Shown piece by piece: positions 25,903 through 33,738 of a DNA stretch of 64,000 nucleotides. Within the stretch, counting starts at the first letter, position 1. Each line of letters begins with the position of its first letter. Source of the DNA: Bacillus multifaciens (lineage in GTDB: Bacteria; Bacillota; Bacilli; Bacillales; Bacillaceae_G). The translations under genes and the position numbers were made by a program. The notes under the pieces were generated by a model, which did no database searches, had not been told where the DNA came from, and saw nothing but the letters and a program-made list of their open reading frames with translations. The stretch spans positions 62,001 through 126,000 of the forward strand of contig NZ_JAVBXD010000004.1 of assembly GCF_030756675.1 (NCBI RefSeq), read 5' to 3'.

Positions 25903-26538
25903 CTATACAACACCATGTTTCACAGCATACAAGGCTGCTTGCGTTCGATCTTCTACATGTAATTTAGCAAGGACATTTGAAACATGTGTTTTCACAGTTT
26001 GTTCTGTAATATGTAGCGCTACTGCAATTTCTTTATTACTTCTTCCTTTGGAAATTTCTCGCAACACTTCTTTTTCACGCTTCGTTAACATAGATAAATG
26101 ATCTTGTTTTATCTCAGCAGTTGCTTGGCGCCCTAATAAAGCAGGCGTTACTTTCGGATGAAAATTCGCATTTCCTTGATAAACTGCAATAATGGAAGCT
26201 ACAAGTTGATCCGGTTGTACTTCTTTTAATTGATATCCATCTGCACCTGCTTCGAGTGCTGGAAGAACATAACCTTGTTCTGAAAAACTGCTCAACATAA
26301 GTACCTTAATAGATGAATCATATTGTTTTATACGCTTCGTTGCTTCGATTCCATCCATTTTCGGCATCGATACATCCATTAATACAACATCAGGTCGTTC
26401 TGTTTTTATAAATTGAAGCGCTTCTTCTCCATCTCCCACCTCGCCAATAATATCAAATTCTTCTTTTGTTTTTAAAAAGAAAACAAGTCCTCTTCGGACA
26501 ATATGATGATCTTCTACAAGCAGTAATTTAATTTTCAA
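25903..26538 (-). CDS. NarL/LuxR-family response regulator (YhcZ/AirR-like)
   Basis: 211 residues from a TTG start with GGGGAG seven bases upstream. Receiver domain residues 1-120 with phospho-acceptor D55 (VVLMDVSMPKMDG); LuxR helix-turn-helix about 147-205 (LTKREKEVLREISKGRSNKE). Partner of the GAF-domain kinase encoded 14 bases upstream. The arrangement matches yhcY-yhcZ of B. subtilis and airSR (yhcSR) of Staphylococcus. Targets not visible here. Confidence 0.9.
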   Translation of the reverse strand: MKIKLLLVEDHHIVRRGLVFFLKTKEEFDIIGEVGDGEEALQFIKTERPDVVLMDVSMPKMDGIEATKRIKQYDSSIKVLMLSSFSEQGYVLPALEAGADGYQLKEVQPDQLVASIIAVYQGNANFHPKVTPALLGRQATAEIKQDHLSMLTKREKEVLREISKGRSNKEIAVALHITEQTVKTHVSNVLAKLHVEDRTQAALYAVKHGVV

Positions 26539-26552
26539 TACATGTCTCCCCT

Positions 26553-27677
26553 TTAAACCGGTAACAGAATCTCAATCTTTGTTCCTTCACCTAATTTAGT
26601 TTGAATATGAAACTTTCCTTTCAATAACTCAATACGTTCCTTCATATTTTTTAAACCAAGCGCACAATCTCTTACTTTCTCTTTCATAAATCCTACTCCG
26701 TTATCCTCAATTTGAAACTTCAACATATTGTTTTCTATTTTTAAATGTACACATACCTTTTCACACGAAGCATGTTTTTTACAATTATGAAGCGCTTCTT
26801 GACTAACACGCCAAAGCATTTCTTCTATTTCATCATCTATCGAAATTACCCCATCAATTCGCATAATTACATGAATTCCAAGGAGCTCCCCATAACTTTG
26901 AATCGCTTCAGCAAGCCCTTTTTCTAAACCTTCCGGCCGTAACTGCCAAATTAACAATGTCATCTCTTGCAGCGCCTCTTGTGATAACTCTCCTATATAC
27001 GTTAACATCTCCTTTAATTCTGGATTTTTCGTCATATCCATTGTTCCTCTAGCTGTTAACATTATTGAAAAGAGAAGTTGCTTAACAGAATCATGTAAGT
27101 CACGTGCTAGTCGATTTCTTTCTGCAACGACTACATATTTCCGTTCCTTCTCCACTAGCCTAATCCGTTGAATCGTTGTTCCAATTTGAAAAGCAATCGC
27201 TTCTAATAAAGCTAATTCTTCTTCTGTAAAATGCGTTTTATAAGGAGAAGCAACATTTAATAATCCAAATTTTTCTTCTCCTGCCTGAAGCGGGATCGTC
27301 GCATGATGCGTAATGCCCTCTGTTTCTCCCCATTCATATTCAATCGCATCTTCTATTCGCTTGCACTCAATAATATTTGTTGCTTTTTGCAAACGTCCAT
27401 CAACAAATCGATCAATGCACCAACAATCGCCTTCGCACATCGGTTTTTTTTCTTCCCATGTAAGAGCTGGTGGTAAATTCGTATCAACAAGCATTTGGTG
27501 GGTTCCTTTTTCATCAATAAAGAATATCCAGCCTGTCTGTAAATTCATCACTTGTAAGAGAGTATGTAGAACTTTTTCTAACATTTGCTGCAAATCTATT
27601 GCTTCATTTAATAACTCTGCAATTTCTTTTAACGCTTGCAATCGATGCATTTGTCTTTCATTTTCATTCATGTTCAT
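26553..27677 (-). CDS. GAF-domain sensor histidine kinase with four-cysteine motif (YhcY/AirS-like)
   Basis: 374 residues from the ATG at 27677 (AGGA seven bases upstream; nearby ATGs at 27683 and 27671 are alternatives). No membrane segment. GAF domain about 15-172 containing C81, C85, C87 (MCEGDCWCID) and C105; DHp/HisKA_3 box RDLHDSVKQLLFSIM with His 195; ATPase box CALGLKNMKERIELLKGKF near the end. S. aureus AirS has nearly the same cysteine spacing (as I recall it) and holds a redox-active 2Fe-2S cluster, so this is a likely oxygen or redox sensor. Operon with the regulator downstream. Confidence 0.88.
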   Translation of the reverse strand: MNMNENERQMHRLQALKEIAELLNEAIDLQQMLEKVLHTLLQVMNLQTGWIFFIDEKGTHQMLVDTNLPPALTWEEKKPMCEGDCWCIDRFVDGRLQKATNIIECKRIEDAIEYEWGETEGITHHATIPLQAGEEKFGLLNVASPYKTHFTEEELALLEAIAFQIGTTIQRIRLVEKERKYVVVAERNRLARDLHDSVKQLLFSIMLTARGTMDMTKNPELKEMLTYIGELSQEALQEMTLLIWQLRPEGLEKGLAEAIQSYGELLGIHVIMRIDGVISIDDEIEEMLWRVSQEALHNCKKHASCEKVCVHLKIENNMLKFQIEDNGVGFMKEKVRDCALGLKNMKERIELLKGKFHIQTKLGEGTKIEILLPV

Positions 27678-27699
27678 CACCATTTCCTATTATAACATT

Positions 27700-27825
27700 A
27701 TGAAATTTCTAAATACTACAAATGAAGCAAAAGAAGATATAGAAACATTACTAAAAGAAACTGGATTTAGAAACATAGTATTTCATGAGTATAAAGGGGC
27801 AATTTGTATAATTGTAAGAAAATGA
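27700..27825 (+). pseudogene. C-terminal remnant of a methyltransferase-like gene
   Basis: A 41-residue frame (MKFLNTTNEAKEDIETLLKE then TGFRNIVFHEYKGAICIIVRK, split) that resembles the last helix and final strands of class I SAM methyltransferases. No ribosome site lies before it, the rest of the gene is missing, and it is followed by a strong rightward terminator. It probably remains from a deletion that joined it to the kinase promoter region. Confidence 0.55.
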
Positions 27826-27827
27826 TG

Positions 27828-27860
27828 AAACCGCCAGAATTTCTATTTTTCTGGCGGTTT
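27828..27860 (+). terminator. terminator after the methyltransferase remnant
   Basis: AAACCGCCAGAA and TTCTGGCGGTTT around nine bases with trailing T's rightward. Confidence 0.88.
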
Positions 27861-27867
27861 TTTCTTC

Positions 27868-28416
27868 TTACTTTACTGCAGCTTGTAGACAAGACTTTAC
27901 ATGCTGCAGTGCAAACTCATGCCCTTGTTCATTAAATGATGCAACTGCTTTTTCGTATACTACAATGCGAAACCCTTTATTATAAGCATCGATTGCCGTA
28001 TGTAACACACAAATGTCCGTACAAACTCCAACAAGATGCACTTCTTGTATTCCTCTTTCTCGAAGTTTAATTTCTAAATCTGTTCCAGCAAAGGCGCTGT
28101 ACCTTGTTTTATCCATATAATAAACATTTTCATCATCTTTATGTGTATTATATAAAGTTTGTAATTCACCGTATAACTCTCTCCCGTTTGTTCCCGCTAT
28201 ATTATGAGGTGGATATAATTGTCTCTCTGGATGATAAAAATCATTTTCTACATGTTTATCAACAGCAAATACAACATAATCTCCATTTCCAATACACTGC
28301 TTCGTAATTTCTACAATGTTCTTTTCTATATCTTGCCCAGGTTTACCGCATGTTAAAGCCCCACCTTCTGCGACGAAATCATATGTATAATCAATATTTA
28401 TAAGTGCTCGTTTCAT
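27868..28416 (-). CDS. pncA: nicotinamidase PncA (YueJ)
   Basis: 182 residues from the ATG at 28416 (AAAGGG nine bases upstream; the ATG at 28425 touches it). Very close in pattern to B. subtilis YueJ. Catalytic triad D9 (NIDYTYDF), K103 (MDKTRYSAFAGTD) and C136 (GVCTDICVLH); metal ligands D53, H55 and H71 (AVDKH, YPPHNI). Deamidates nicotinamide to nicotinate for NAD salvage in the cytoplasm. Single gene. Confidence 0.93.
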   Translation of the reverse strand: MKRALINIDYTYDFVAEGGALTCGKPGQDIEKNIVEITKQCIGNGDYVVFAVDKHVENDFYHPERQLYPPHNIAGTNGRELYGELQTLYNTHKDDENVYYMDKTRYSAFAGTDLEIKLRERGIQEVHLVGVCTDICVLHTAIDAYNKGFRIVVYEKAVASFNEQGHEFALQHVKSCLQAAVK

Positions 28417-28516
28417 CTTTTTCATCCCTTTCGTTTCACAGTAAACAATAGAAAACGCGTTATAACGACGTTTTCTTACATATTCGACATGTATAATGAA
28501 AATCCCTATAAAAAAA

Positions 28517-28541
28517 GAAACCTGCTTATAAAGCAGATTTC
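28517..28541 (-). terminator. terminator after lipoprotein gene
   Basis: GAAACCTGCTT and AAGCAGATTTC (one mismatch) around ATA, then seven T's leftward. Confidence 0.85.
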
Positions 28542-28544
28542 CTC

Positions 28545-29033
28545 TTACTGTGCTGGTTTATTTTCAAGCTGCGCCTGGACAAAGTTAATTACTTTTCCGT
28601 TTGGATCATTGTTTTCATACTGAATTGCTGTTACGGTATGGATACCAGGTTGTAGTGTCTCTTCTTTTAACGCGATTGTCGTTTGCGCTAATTTATTTAC
28701 TTCATGTTTGTCTTCAAATTGCTTATCGACGTATACAAATATTTCTTTATCCTCTTGGAAATTTGCAACTTCAATTTCTACTTGTTGGATAAGCGTATCT
28801 TTTTTTATAAATACGACAGGTATATTCCCATTTTCCGATGTACCATCTGGTGTAACAACTTTGACTTTTCCTTCACCAACTGAAGTTACCCCTTCTGGGA
28901 ATGAATATTTTATTTCTTGCTGTGCATTTACAGCTCGTTCTTGTTGCTTTTCTTCCTTGACGTTCTTTTCTTCTGTTACTCCACAACCTACTAACAACAT
29001 AACAGATAATCCAGTGATTATGAATTTTTTCAA
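28545..29033 (-). CDS. lipoprotein of unknown function
   Basis: 162 residues from the TTG at 29033, which has GGGGG eight bases upstream; longer frames lack a site. The start MKKFIITGLSVMLLVGC is a lipoprotein signal peptide with lipobox LVGC, so the mature protein is anchored to the outer face of the membrane. A charged Glu/Lys/Gln linker follows, then a beta-rich domain (VKVVTPDGTSENGNIPVVFI and so on). I do not recognise the domain. Confidence 0.8.
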   Translation of the reverse strand: MKKFIITGLSVMLLVGCGVTEEKNVKEEKQQERAVNAQQEIKYSFPEGVTSVGEGKVKVVTPDGTSENGNIPVVFIKKDTLIQQVEIEVANFQEDKEIFVYVDKQFEDKHEVNKLAQTTIALKEETLQPGIHTVTAIQYENNDPNGKVINFVQAQLENKPAQ

Positions 29034-29223
29034 AATCCATTCCCCCTGTATCTCAATGTATAATTTATTATACAAGAATAATTCTTAAATATATACACAT
29101 ATTACTTTCAAAAATAAATTCACTCATTACACCATTAACTGTACCACACTTATTCCCTGTTTATCACCATTATTTCTTCAAGAAATTTTTAGTAAATTTT
29201 TTATTACTAAAAATTCCCATAAA

Positions 29224-29255
29224 AAATAATCTTAGCACTATAACTAAGATTATTT
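29224..29255 (-). terminator. terminator after nitroreductase gene
   Basis: AAATAATCTTAG and CTAAGATTATTT around eight bases, followed leftward by TTTT. Confidence 0.82.
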
Positions 29256-29289
29256 CAATCTTTCTCTCCTTACTTATGAAGAGATCATA

Positions 29290-29937
29290 TTATCGAATAA
29301 ATTTTGTAATTTCCGCTACTGCTTTTCGAGCTAGTTTTTTCGACTGTTCTTTCGGATGTCCTAATGCAATTACCATATTAACTTGTTTATCAGTTTCAAT
29401 TTGTAAATAGTTTCTTAGCTCGTTTTGCGCTAATAACACCGGTCCTGTCATCGGGCATGTACCGAGACCTTTGGCATGAGCTGCAAGCATTAAGTTTTGT
29501 GAAGCTAAGCAACTACTTTTAATACCTTCTTCTTCCCAAACAGACTCTGGAACAAATTCAATTGGATCAAAAATCTTTTCCCGAAATTTAGATTGATATG
29601 GCGTTGCTAAGCAAATGATTAAAACTGGTGCATCTGAAAATGCTGTTGCATATGGTCCGAAAGAGCGTGTCAATAATTTCCCTGCTTTTTCCTCGCCTTT
29701 TTTTGCCGCTTCTTCAGCTCGCGTATGTAGCGCATTCCATGTCATTTCTTCTATATCTTTAATTTTGTCACGATTCATAATAACGACAAATTCCCATGTT
29801 TGTGAATTTGTATCACTCGGTGCATATCTCGCACAATCAATAATTTCTTCTATATCTTCTACAGAAACGTCTTGGTCTGTAAATTTCCGAACACTGCGAC
29901 GGCCATGAATAATATCTTTAAATGCTTGATAATCCAT
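29290..29937 (-). CDS. nitroreductase family protein
   Basis: 215 residues from the ATG at 29937; a TTG three codons earlier is closer to the AAAGGGG site and may be the real start. FKDIIHGRRSVRKFTDQDVS at the N-terminus is the FMN-phosphate motif, CARYAPSDTNSQTWEFVVI the second FMN contact, and AAHAKGLGTCPMTGP near 150 the third. Members use NAD(P)H and FMN to reduce nitro compounds, quinones or flavins as dimers. Physiological substrate unknown. Confidence 0.9.
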   Translation of the reverse strand: MDYQAFKDIIHGRRSVRKFTDQDVSVEDIEEIIDCARYAPSDTNSQTWEFVVIMNRDKIKDIEEMTWNALHTRAEEAAKKGEEKAGKLLTRSFGPYATAFSDAPVLIICLATPYQSKFREKIFDPIEFVPESVWEEEGIKSSCLASQNLMLAAHAKGLGTCPMTGPVLLAQNELRNYLQIETDKQVNMVIALGHPKEQSKKLARKAVAEITKFIR

Positions 29938-30002
29938 ATGATTCAAAATCCCCTTTTATAACGTTTTCAAAATCTCTACCTGACTGATTATATCATATAA
30001 TG

Positions 30003-30030
30003 AAAAAAGCCGAAGTTATTCAGCCTTTTT
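30003..30030 (-). terminator. terminator after aminotransferase class IV gene
   Basis: On the minus strand AAAAAGGCTGAA pairs with TTCGGCTTTTTT (one G-U) around TAAC, ending in T's. Confidence 0.75.
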
Positions 30031-30067
30031 CATATTTACTCGTTTGTAGTATCTTAAAAACCTAGTA

Positions 30068-30937
30068 TTATTTTATCTCCACACTATACACACTCGTCTT
30101 ATATGCCGCTTGTAGCTTTCTTGTAACTCGTTGTTCTCCTGTTTGATGCCAAGCTTCCCCAATTTGTGTCACGGGTACAATTTCAATTGGTGTAGCTGTA
30201 AAGAAGCATTCATCTGCTTCATATACCTCATGAAGAGAAAATTGACGTTCTTCTACCGGAATATGCAATTGTTTTGCTAAAGAAATAACATGATGGCGTG
30301 TAATGCCATACAAAATAAACTGGTTCGCAGGGTGTGTAATCAGAGTTCCATTTTTAACAATAAAAAAATTAGAATGACACCCTTCTGTTACAATGCCATT
30401 GCGAACTAAAATCGCTTCGTAATAACCTTCTTTTGCAATTTTATTTTTAATCATAATATTCGGAAGTAAATTTAGAGATTTTATATGACAAAAATGCCAA
30501 CGTATATCCTCGGCAACTGTTGCTTTAATTCCGTTTTCTATTAAAGTATCTGGCCTTGGAAATGGTACAATATTTGCATAGTATGTGGGCTGAAGATTGG
30601 ATTCAAACAAATGGTTTCTAGGTTGAACACCTCTTGAAACTTGAATATATACATTTCCATCCTCTTTAAATTGATTTTTCTCAATCAATTGCTGCAACTG
30701 AGAAATTAGTTCTTCCTTTGTAAAGGGCGGTTCTAATTCAATTGCTTTCATAGATTGGAAAAAACGATCTAAATGGAGATCTAATAAATGAGGTTTTCCA
30801 TCATATAAACGAAATACTTCATATACTCCATCTCCAAACTGTAAGCCTCGCTCATCTAATGAAATCATTGGTTCTTTCTCTCTCGTATTTATAATACTTC
30901 CATTAAATAAAATCCAATCTTTATAAGCACTGTGCAT
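30068..30937 (-). CDS. class IV aminotransferase, D-amino-acid transaminase type
   Basis: 289 residues from the ATG at 30937 with GAGGAGG nine bases upstream. ERGLQFGDGVYEVFRLYDG near 30 is the D-alanine transaminase pattern; the PLP lysine is K153 in CHIKSLNLLPNIM, and GIVTEGCHSNFFIVK holds the PLP-anchoring Glu. The enzyme would interconvert D-Ala and D-Glu for peptidoglycan precursors; a branched-chain or lyase activity in this fold is less likely given the GVYEV pattern. Single gene. Confidence 0.88.
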   Translation of the reverse strand: MHSAYKDWILFNGSIINTREKEPMISLDERGLQFGDGVYEVFRLYDGKPHLLDLHLDRFFQSMKAIELEPPFTKEELISQLQQLIEKNQFKEDGNVYIQVSRGVQPRNHLFESNLQPTYYANIVPFPRPDTLIENGIKATVAEDIRWHFCHIKSLNLLPNIMIKNKIAKEGYYEAILVRNGIVTEGCHSNFFIVKNGTLITHPANQFILYGITRHHVISLAKQLHIPVEERQFSLHEVYEADECFFTATPIEIVPVTQIGEAWHQTGEQRVTRKLQAAYKTSVYSVEIK

Positions 30938-31401
30938 TGTTACTCGCCTCCTCTTCATATATATTCCCATTGTACAACCTAATTTATTTAAAGAGAAACA
31001 ATATTCTAACTTTTAAGCAACAAAAAATATTTTCTCCATCTCTTATCGGCTAACGCCACTTGAAGTGAGGGATTCTAGAACCCCTTGCTCCGATGCCAAC
31101 AAGCTCTAGAACCTCCTCCGTTCAACAAGAAAAGTTCTCTATACCGCCAATCCGAAGTATCTATAGATGACCCATTTCTGCCCCTGCGCAAGCAGACAGA
31201 AAAAGGAGCAGCAAGAGCCCACATTCATCCCCTCCTTACCACAGGGCTCTGCCTTTCACCTGTTTGAAGAAGGGGGCTTCTGAGGTAAAATGATAAAAAA
31301 CATCATACAAATTCGAAATTACTAGATTTTCTAATTTATCTACAGTGAATTTTGTTTTATAATAATATCGTTATGTTAAAATATTCAAAAGGAGAACCCA
31401 T
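30938..31401. other. intergenic stretch of 464 bases with a structured remnant
   Basis: Apart from the GC-richer insert at 31035-31290 it holds only AT-rich DNA, including the promoter of the PH-domain gene (TTTTATAATAATATC around 31350-31370). Confidence 0.5.
31035..31290 (-). mobile_element. possible IS200/IS605-type terminal remnant
   Basis: GC-richer than its surroundings with no believable protein. On the minus strand it ends GGGGTTCTAGAATCCC, then TCACTTCAAGTGGCG and TTAGCCGATAAG, which recalls the right ends of IS605/IS1341 (TnpB) elements, the part that also encodes the guide RNA scaffold. Upstream it holds GGCAGAGCCCTGTGG ... GGGCTCTTGCTG with pairing arms. No TnpA or TnpB frame is left. 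Assignment rests on remembered end patterns, so it is tentative. Confidence 0.4.
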
Positions 31402-31854
31402 GTGCATATCCAAAATTTATCTATTCAAACAACCTATGACTGCTTAACTTATGAACAATTAGAATCAGAAGCGTCTAAGCTTCCAGCAAATATGCAGCAA
31501 TTCTATATACATTCGATTACAACATTAAAGAGAGAATTGGCACCTAACGAATGCTTCTATTATTTATCGACAGGCGCATTTCGTCATACAGCAATTGGCT
31601 TTTTATTCTTTACGGATAGACAAATTATTATGGGGGAACAACAAGGTTTAAGCGTGAAATGTCATACCCTACACTACCGTGATTTTACAAGTTGCACCGC
31701 TCGTACTGGTCATATTTTAGGGATAAAAACAAATGTAATTTATCTCGAAGAACCTCTTTCTCCTTCAGTAAAAGAAGAGCGTGTTACCCATATTCCAGAC
31801 GAACAATTTCAAATCATATATAAATTTGTACAAGATAAAATTACAATGAATTAA
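31402..31854 (+). CDS. PH-domain-like protein (YokE type)
   Basis: 150 residues from GTG 31402 with AAAAGGAG eight bases upstream; the ATG two bases earlier is out of frame and short. The centre (GFLFFTDRQIIMGEQQG, then YRDFTSC and GIKTNVIYL) has the strand pattern of bacterial PH domains as in YokE/DUF1696-like proteins. N-terminal 55 residues are helical. No membrane segment; function unknown. Confidence 0.75.
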   Translation: MHIQNLSIQTTYDCLTYEQLESEASKLPANMQQFYIHSITTLKRELAPNECFYYLSTGAFRHTAIGFLFFTDRQIIMGEQQGLSVKCHTLHYRDFTSCTARTGHILGIKTNVIYLEEPLSPSVKEERVTHIPDEQFQIIYKFVQDKITMN

Positions 31855-31867
31855 ATTATTCCTACAT

Positions 31868-31889
31868 ACTAATAACCAATGTTATTAGT
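31868..31889. repeat. short perfect inverted repeat
   Basis: ACTAATAAC-CAAT-GTTATTAGT, a 9-bp AT-rich stem just past the PH-domain gene. No T run follows, so it is a weak terminator or a protein-binding site. Confidence 0.35.
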
Positions 31890-31997
31890 AATTAAATTCT
31901 TCAAAAAGACTTGCTCATATTGGATATAAAAGCATAAAATATTAGACGCAAACTATTGATGTTCATTGTTTTCCCTCTCCTAAAAGGAGGAAATAAG

Positions 31998-32165
31998 TTG
32001 GGGTTATTGGAAGGGTATAATAATTTCAGTGGAGCATTTTCTCCCCTAATAGTTCGTTCAATTCATTTTTATAGCCAGCGGTGGAAGAAAAAAGTTCACA
32101 AAAAACAACGCTTAATTCTGCGAACAAATAAAAGAAGACGGTATTTGCTGAAGAATTTGCCATAA
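31998..32165 (+). CDS. 55-residue basic peptide, unknown
   Basis: TTG start with AAAAGGAGG seven bases upstream. The sequence runs MGLLEGYNNFSGAFSPLIV, then a strongly basic C-terminal part (QRWKKKVHKKQRLILRTNKR). A strong terminator follows 33 bases after the stop. Not recognised; possibly a nucleic-acid-binding or membrane-surface peptide, but it could be non-coding. Confidence 0.45.
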   Translation: MGLLEGYNNFSGAFSPLIVRSIHFYSQRWKKKVHKKQRLILRTNKRRRYLLKNLP

Positions 32166-32197
32166 TGAAAAGTCACAAGAAAAAACTCTCTACCCCC

Positions 32198-32248
32198 AAA
32201 AAACACCTAGAGTTTCTTGCATTTTACAAGAAACTCTAGGTGTTTTTT
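32198..32248 (+). terminator. strong bidirectional terminator
   Basis: Perfect 22-bp stem (AAAAAACACCTAGAGTTTCT...) with seven-base loop and T's on both strands. Confidence 0.92.
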
Positions 32249-32373
32249 ATACGTCTCACTTCATTTTGCAATGTTAAAAACCAGAAGAATTCTTAGGATG
32301 CGGATTCTTTCCTTCTAGCTTAATATGAAATGTACTTAATATAAGAGAGGCGTTATAATAAACAAAAACCATT

Positions 32374-32709
32374 TTATGAAAGATGGTTTCCGTCATCTCG
32401 ATTCAACCAATTTAAAATCAAAATATAACTTTGATAGTGGACATACCTCATACAAAATAGACCACATAAGATTCCCATTCCAATGCAGCTATATAGTAAA
32501 CCAAATTTCAAGAAAATTTCAATGGTTGGTGGAAAAAATGTCACTTTTTGCAAAATATATAGCATAAGAAACAACATTAAAAATAGTGGAAAATACTGCA
32601 ATTCATATGGTGTACGTCTGTTGCTTAATATTTTTCTTATAAAAAATTGAAAGATCTCTGCAAATAAAAAGCAACTAAGAACTACAATAAGCGCTAGTGT
32701 CATCCCCAT
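32374..32709 (-). CDS. small membrane protein of unknown function
   Basis: 111 residues with about three membrane helices: LALIVVLSCFLFAEIFQFFI near 5, YFPLFLMLFLMLYILQKVTF near 39, GLLYSCIGMGILCGLFCM near 70. The start is 12 bases past the stop of the PAT-like acetyltransferase, so the three genes 33586-32374 may be one unit. Two ATGs (32709 and 32703) fit. Not recognised. Confidence 0.7.
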   Translation of the reverse strand: MGMTLALIVVLSCFLFAEIFQFFIRKILSNRRTPYELQYFPLFLMLFLMLYILQKVTFFPPTIEIFLKFGLLYSCIGMGILCGLFCMRYVHYQSYILILNWLNRDDGNHLS

Positions 32710-32721
32710 ACACCTACCACC

Positions 32722-33210
32722 TTATTTTAGGATATGTTGATAAAATAAAACATCTTGCCACTCATTAAACTTATAGCCAACTTCCCGAAAACATCCTACA
32801 TATGTAAATCCCATCTGTTCATGCAGTTTCACACTAATATCATTTCCCTTTGTAATCCCAGCAATAATAGCGTGGTGCTCTGCTTCTTCTGCCAATTGAA
32901 GTATGCGTCCTATCAATTTCTTTGCTATCCCTTTCCCACGTGCATGTTGGTCCACATATACTGAAATTTCTACCGTTTTCTTATATGCTTCTTTCTCGCG
33001 AAATGGTGATAAAGAACAATACCCAAGTATGCTACCCTCTTCTTCTGCAACAATGACTGGATACATTTCATTATGTGCATCAAACCATACCTTCATTTCT
33101 GCTAACGTCTTTTCTTGTAAATCAAATGTAGCGGTTGTATGTATAACTGCATCATTATATATGTTTACAATACTTCTTACATCTTCTCTATTTGCATTGC
33201 GAATTTTCAT
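32722..33210 (-). CDS. GNAT acetyltransferase of the phosphinothricin/methionine-sulfoximine type
   Basis: 162 residues. The start MKIRNANREDVRSIVNIYND and TTATFDLQEKTLAEMKVWF match PAT/MddA enzymes, and VYVDQHARGKGIAKKLIGR is the acetyl-CoA loop; EQMGFTYVGCFREVGYKFN and WQDVLFYQ complete the family pattern. Bacterial members acetylate methionine sulfone/sulfoximine or related amino acids. Lies 16 bases past a second GNAT gene. Confidence 0.9.
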   Translation of the reverse strand: MKIRNANREDVRSIVNIYNDAVIHTTATFDLQEKTLAEMKVWFDAHNEMYPVIVAEEEGSILGYCSLSPFREKEAYKKTVEISVYVDQHARGKGIAKKLIGRILQLAEEAEHHAIIAGITKGNDISVKLHEQMGFTYVGCFREVGYKFNEWQDVLFYQHILK

Positions 33211-33226
33211 TGCTTTGTCTCCCCTA

Positions 33227-33586
33227 TTACAATTTCTTTATATAAACATCATTATTTTTTTGAAAACCGAGTTGTCCAAGAAACGATTCTATTCTTTCGT
33301 TTTTATCCATACATATAATTTGAATTTCCTTCATGTGTTCATTTTTTACTATTTCTTCAAACGTATAATAAGCATTCGTTCCATACCCGTATCCTTCATA
33401 ATCATGGTGAATAAGAAGATACGATAATAGTGCTTTCTCGTGTTGCACAGTGTAATCAATGATACCTATATATGTATCATCTGCTTTTATACAATAGGCT
33501 ACATCTCTAACTGGTAAATCATAAGAAGAAAACATTTCTTCTACTACTAACTTTGTTTCGTCTGTTACTTTTTCAAACGTTAACAT
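33227..33586 (-). CDS. short GNAT-like protein
   Basis: 119 residues. Strand ALLSYLLIHHDYEGYGYGTNAY (in pieces LSYLLIHHDY and EGYGYGTNAY) is a GNAT core with an imperfect CoA loop (E-G-Y-G-Y-G-T), then IQIICMDKNERIESFLGQLGF as the C-terminal half. Shorter than usual GNATs and Glu/Tyr-rich. First gene of a possible three-gene unit with the PAT-like enzyme and a membrane protein. Confidence 0.78.
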   Translation of the reverse strand: MLTFEKVTDETKLVVEEMFSSYDLPVRDVAYCIKADDTYIGIIDYTVQHEKALLSYLLIHHDYEGYGYGTNAYYTFEEIVKNEHMKEIQIICMDKNERIESFLGQLGFQKNNDVYIKKL

Positions 33587-33640
33587 ATGTATGTCACTCC
33601 TTATTATTATTGTATCGGGCAGGACAAGTATTTATGAAAA

Positions 33641-33673
33641 AAACCTTAAGATAGTCATACTATCTTAAGGTTT
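33641..33673 (-). terminator. terminator downstream of asparagine synthase
   Basis: AAACCTTAAGATAG and CTATCTTAAGGTTT (14 bp) around five bases; seven T's leftward. It lies beyond the repeat at 33679-33738, so the asnB transcript includes the repeat. Confidence 0.92.
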
Positions 33674-33678
33674 CCTCT

Positions 33679-33738
33679 TTATCCCGCTATTAACGGGCAG
33701 TGGGGGGAACCCCCCACTGATTAAAGTTTCACTTTATA
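33679..33738. repeat. short copy of the TAAAGTGAAACTT repeat at the asnB stop
   Basis: Minus strand: TATAAAGTGAAACTTTAATC, CAGTGGGGGG, loop, CCCCCCACTG, then CCCGTTAATAGCGGGATAAA. The TAA in TATAAAGTG is the asnB stop. The long middle part of other copies is missing. Confidence 0.8.

Noticed and set aside
31085-31267. 61-codon plus-strand frame in the GC-richer island
   Set aside because: Low-complexity translation, no ribosome site; the DNA looks like a structured element instead.
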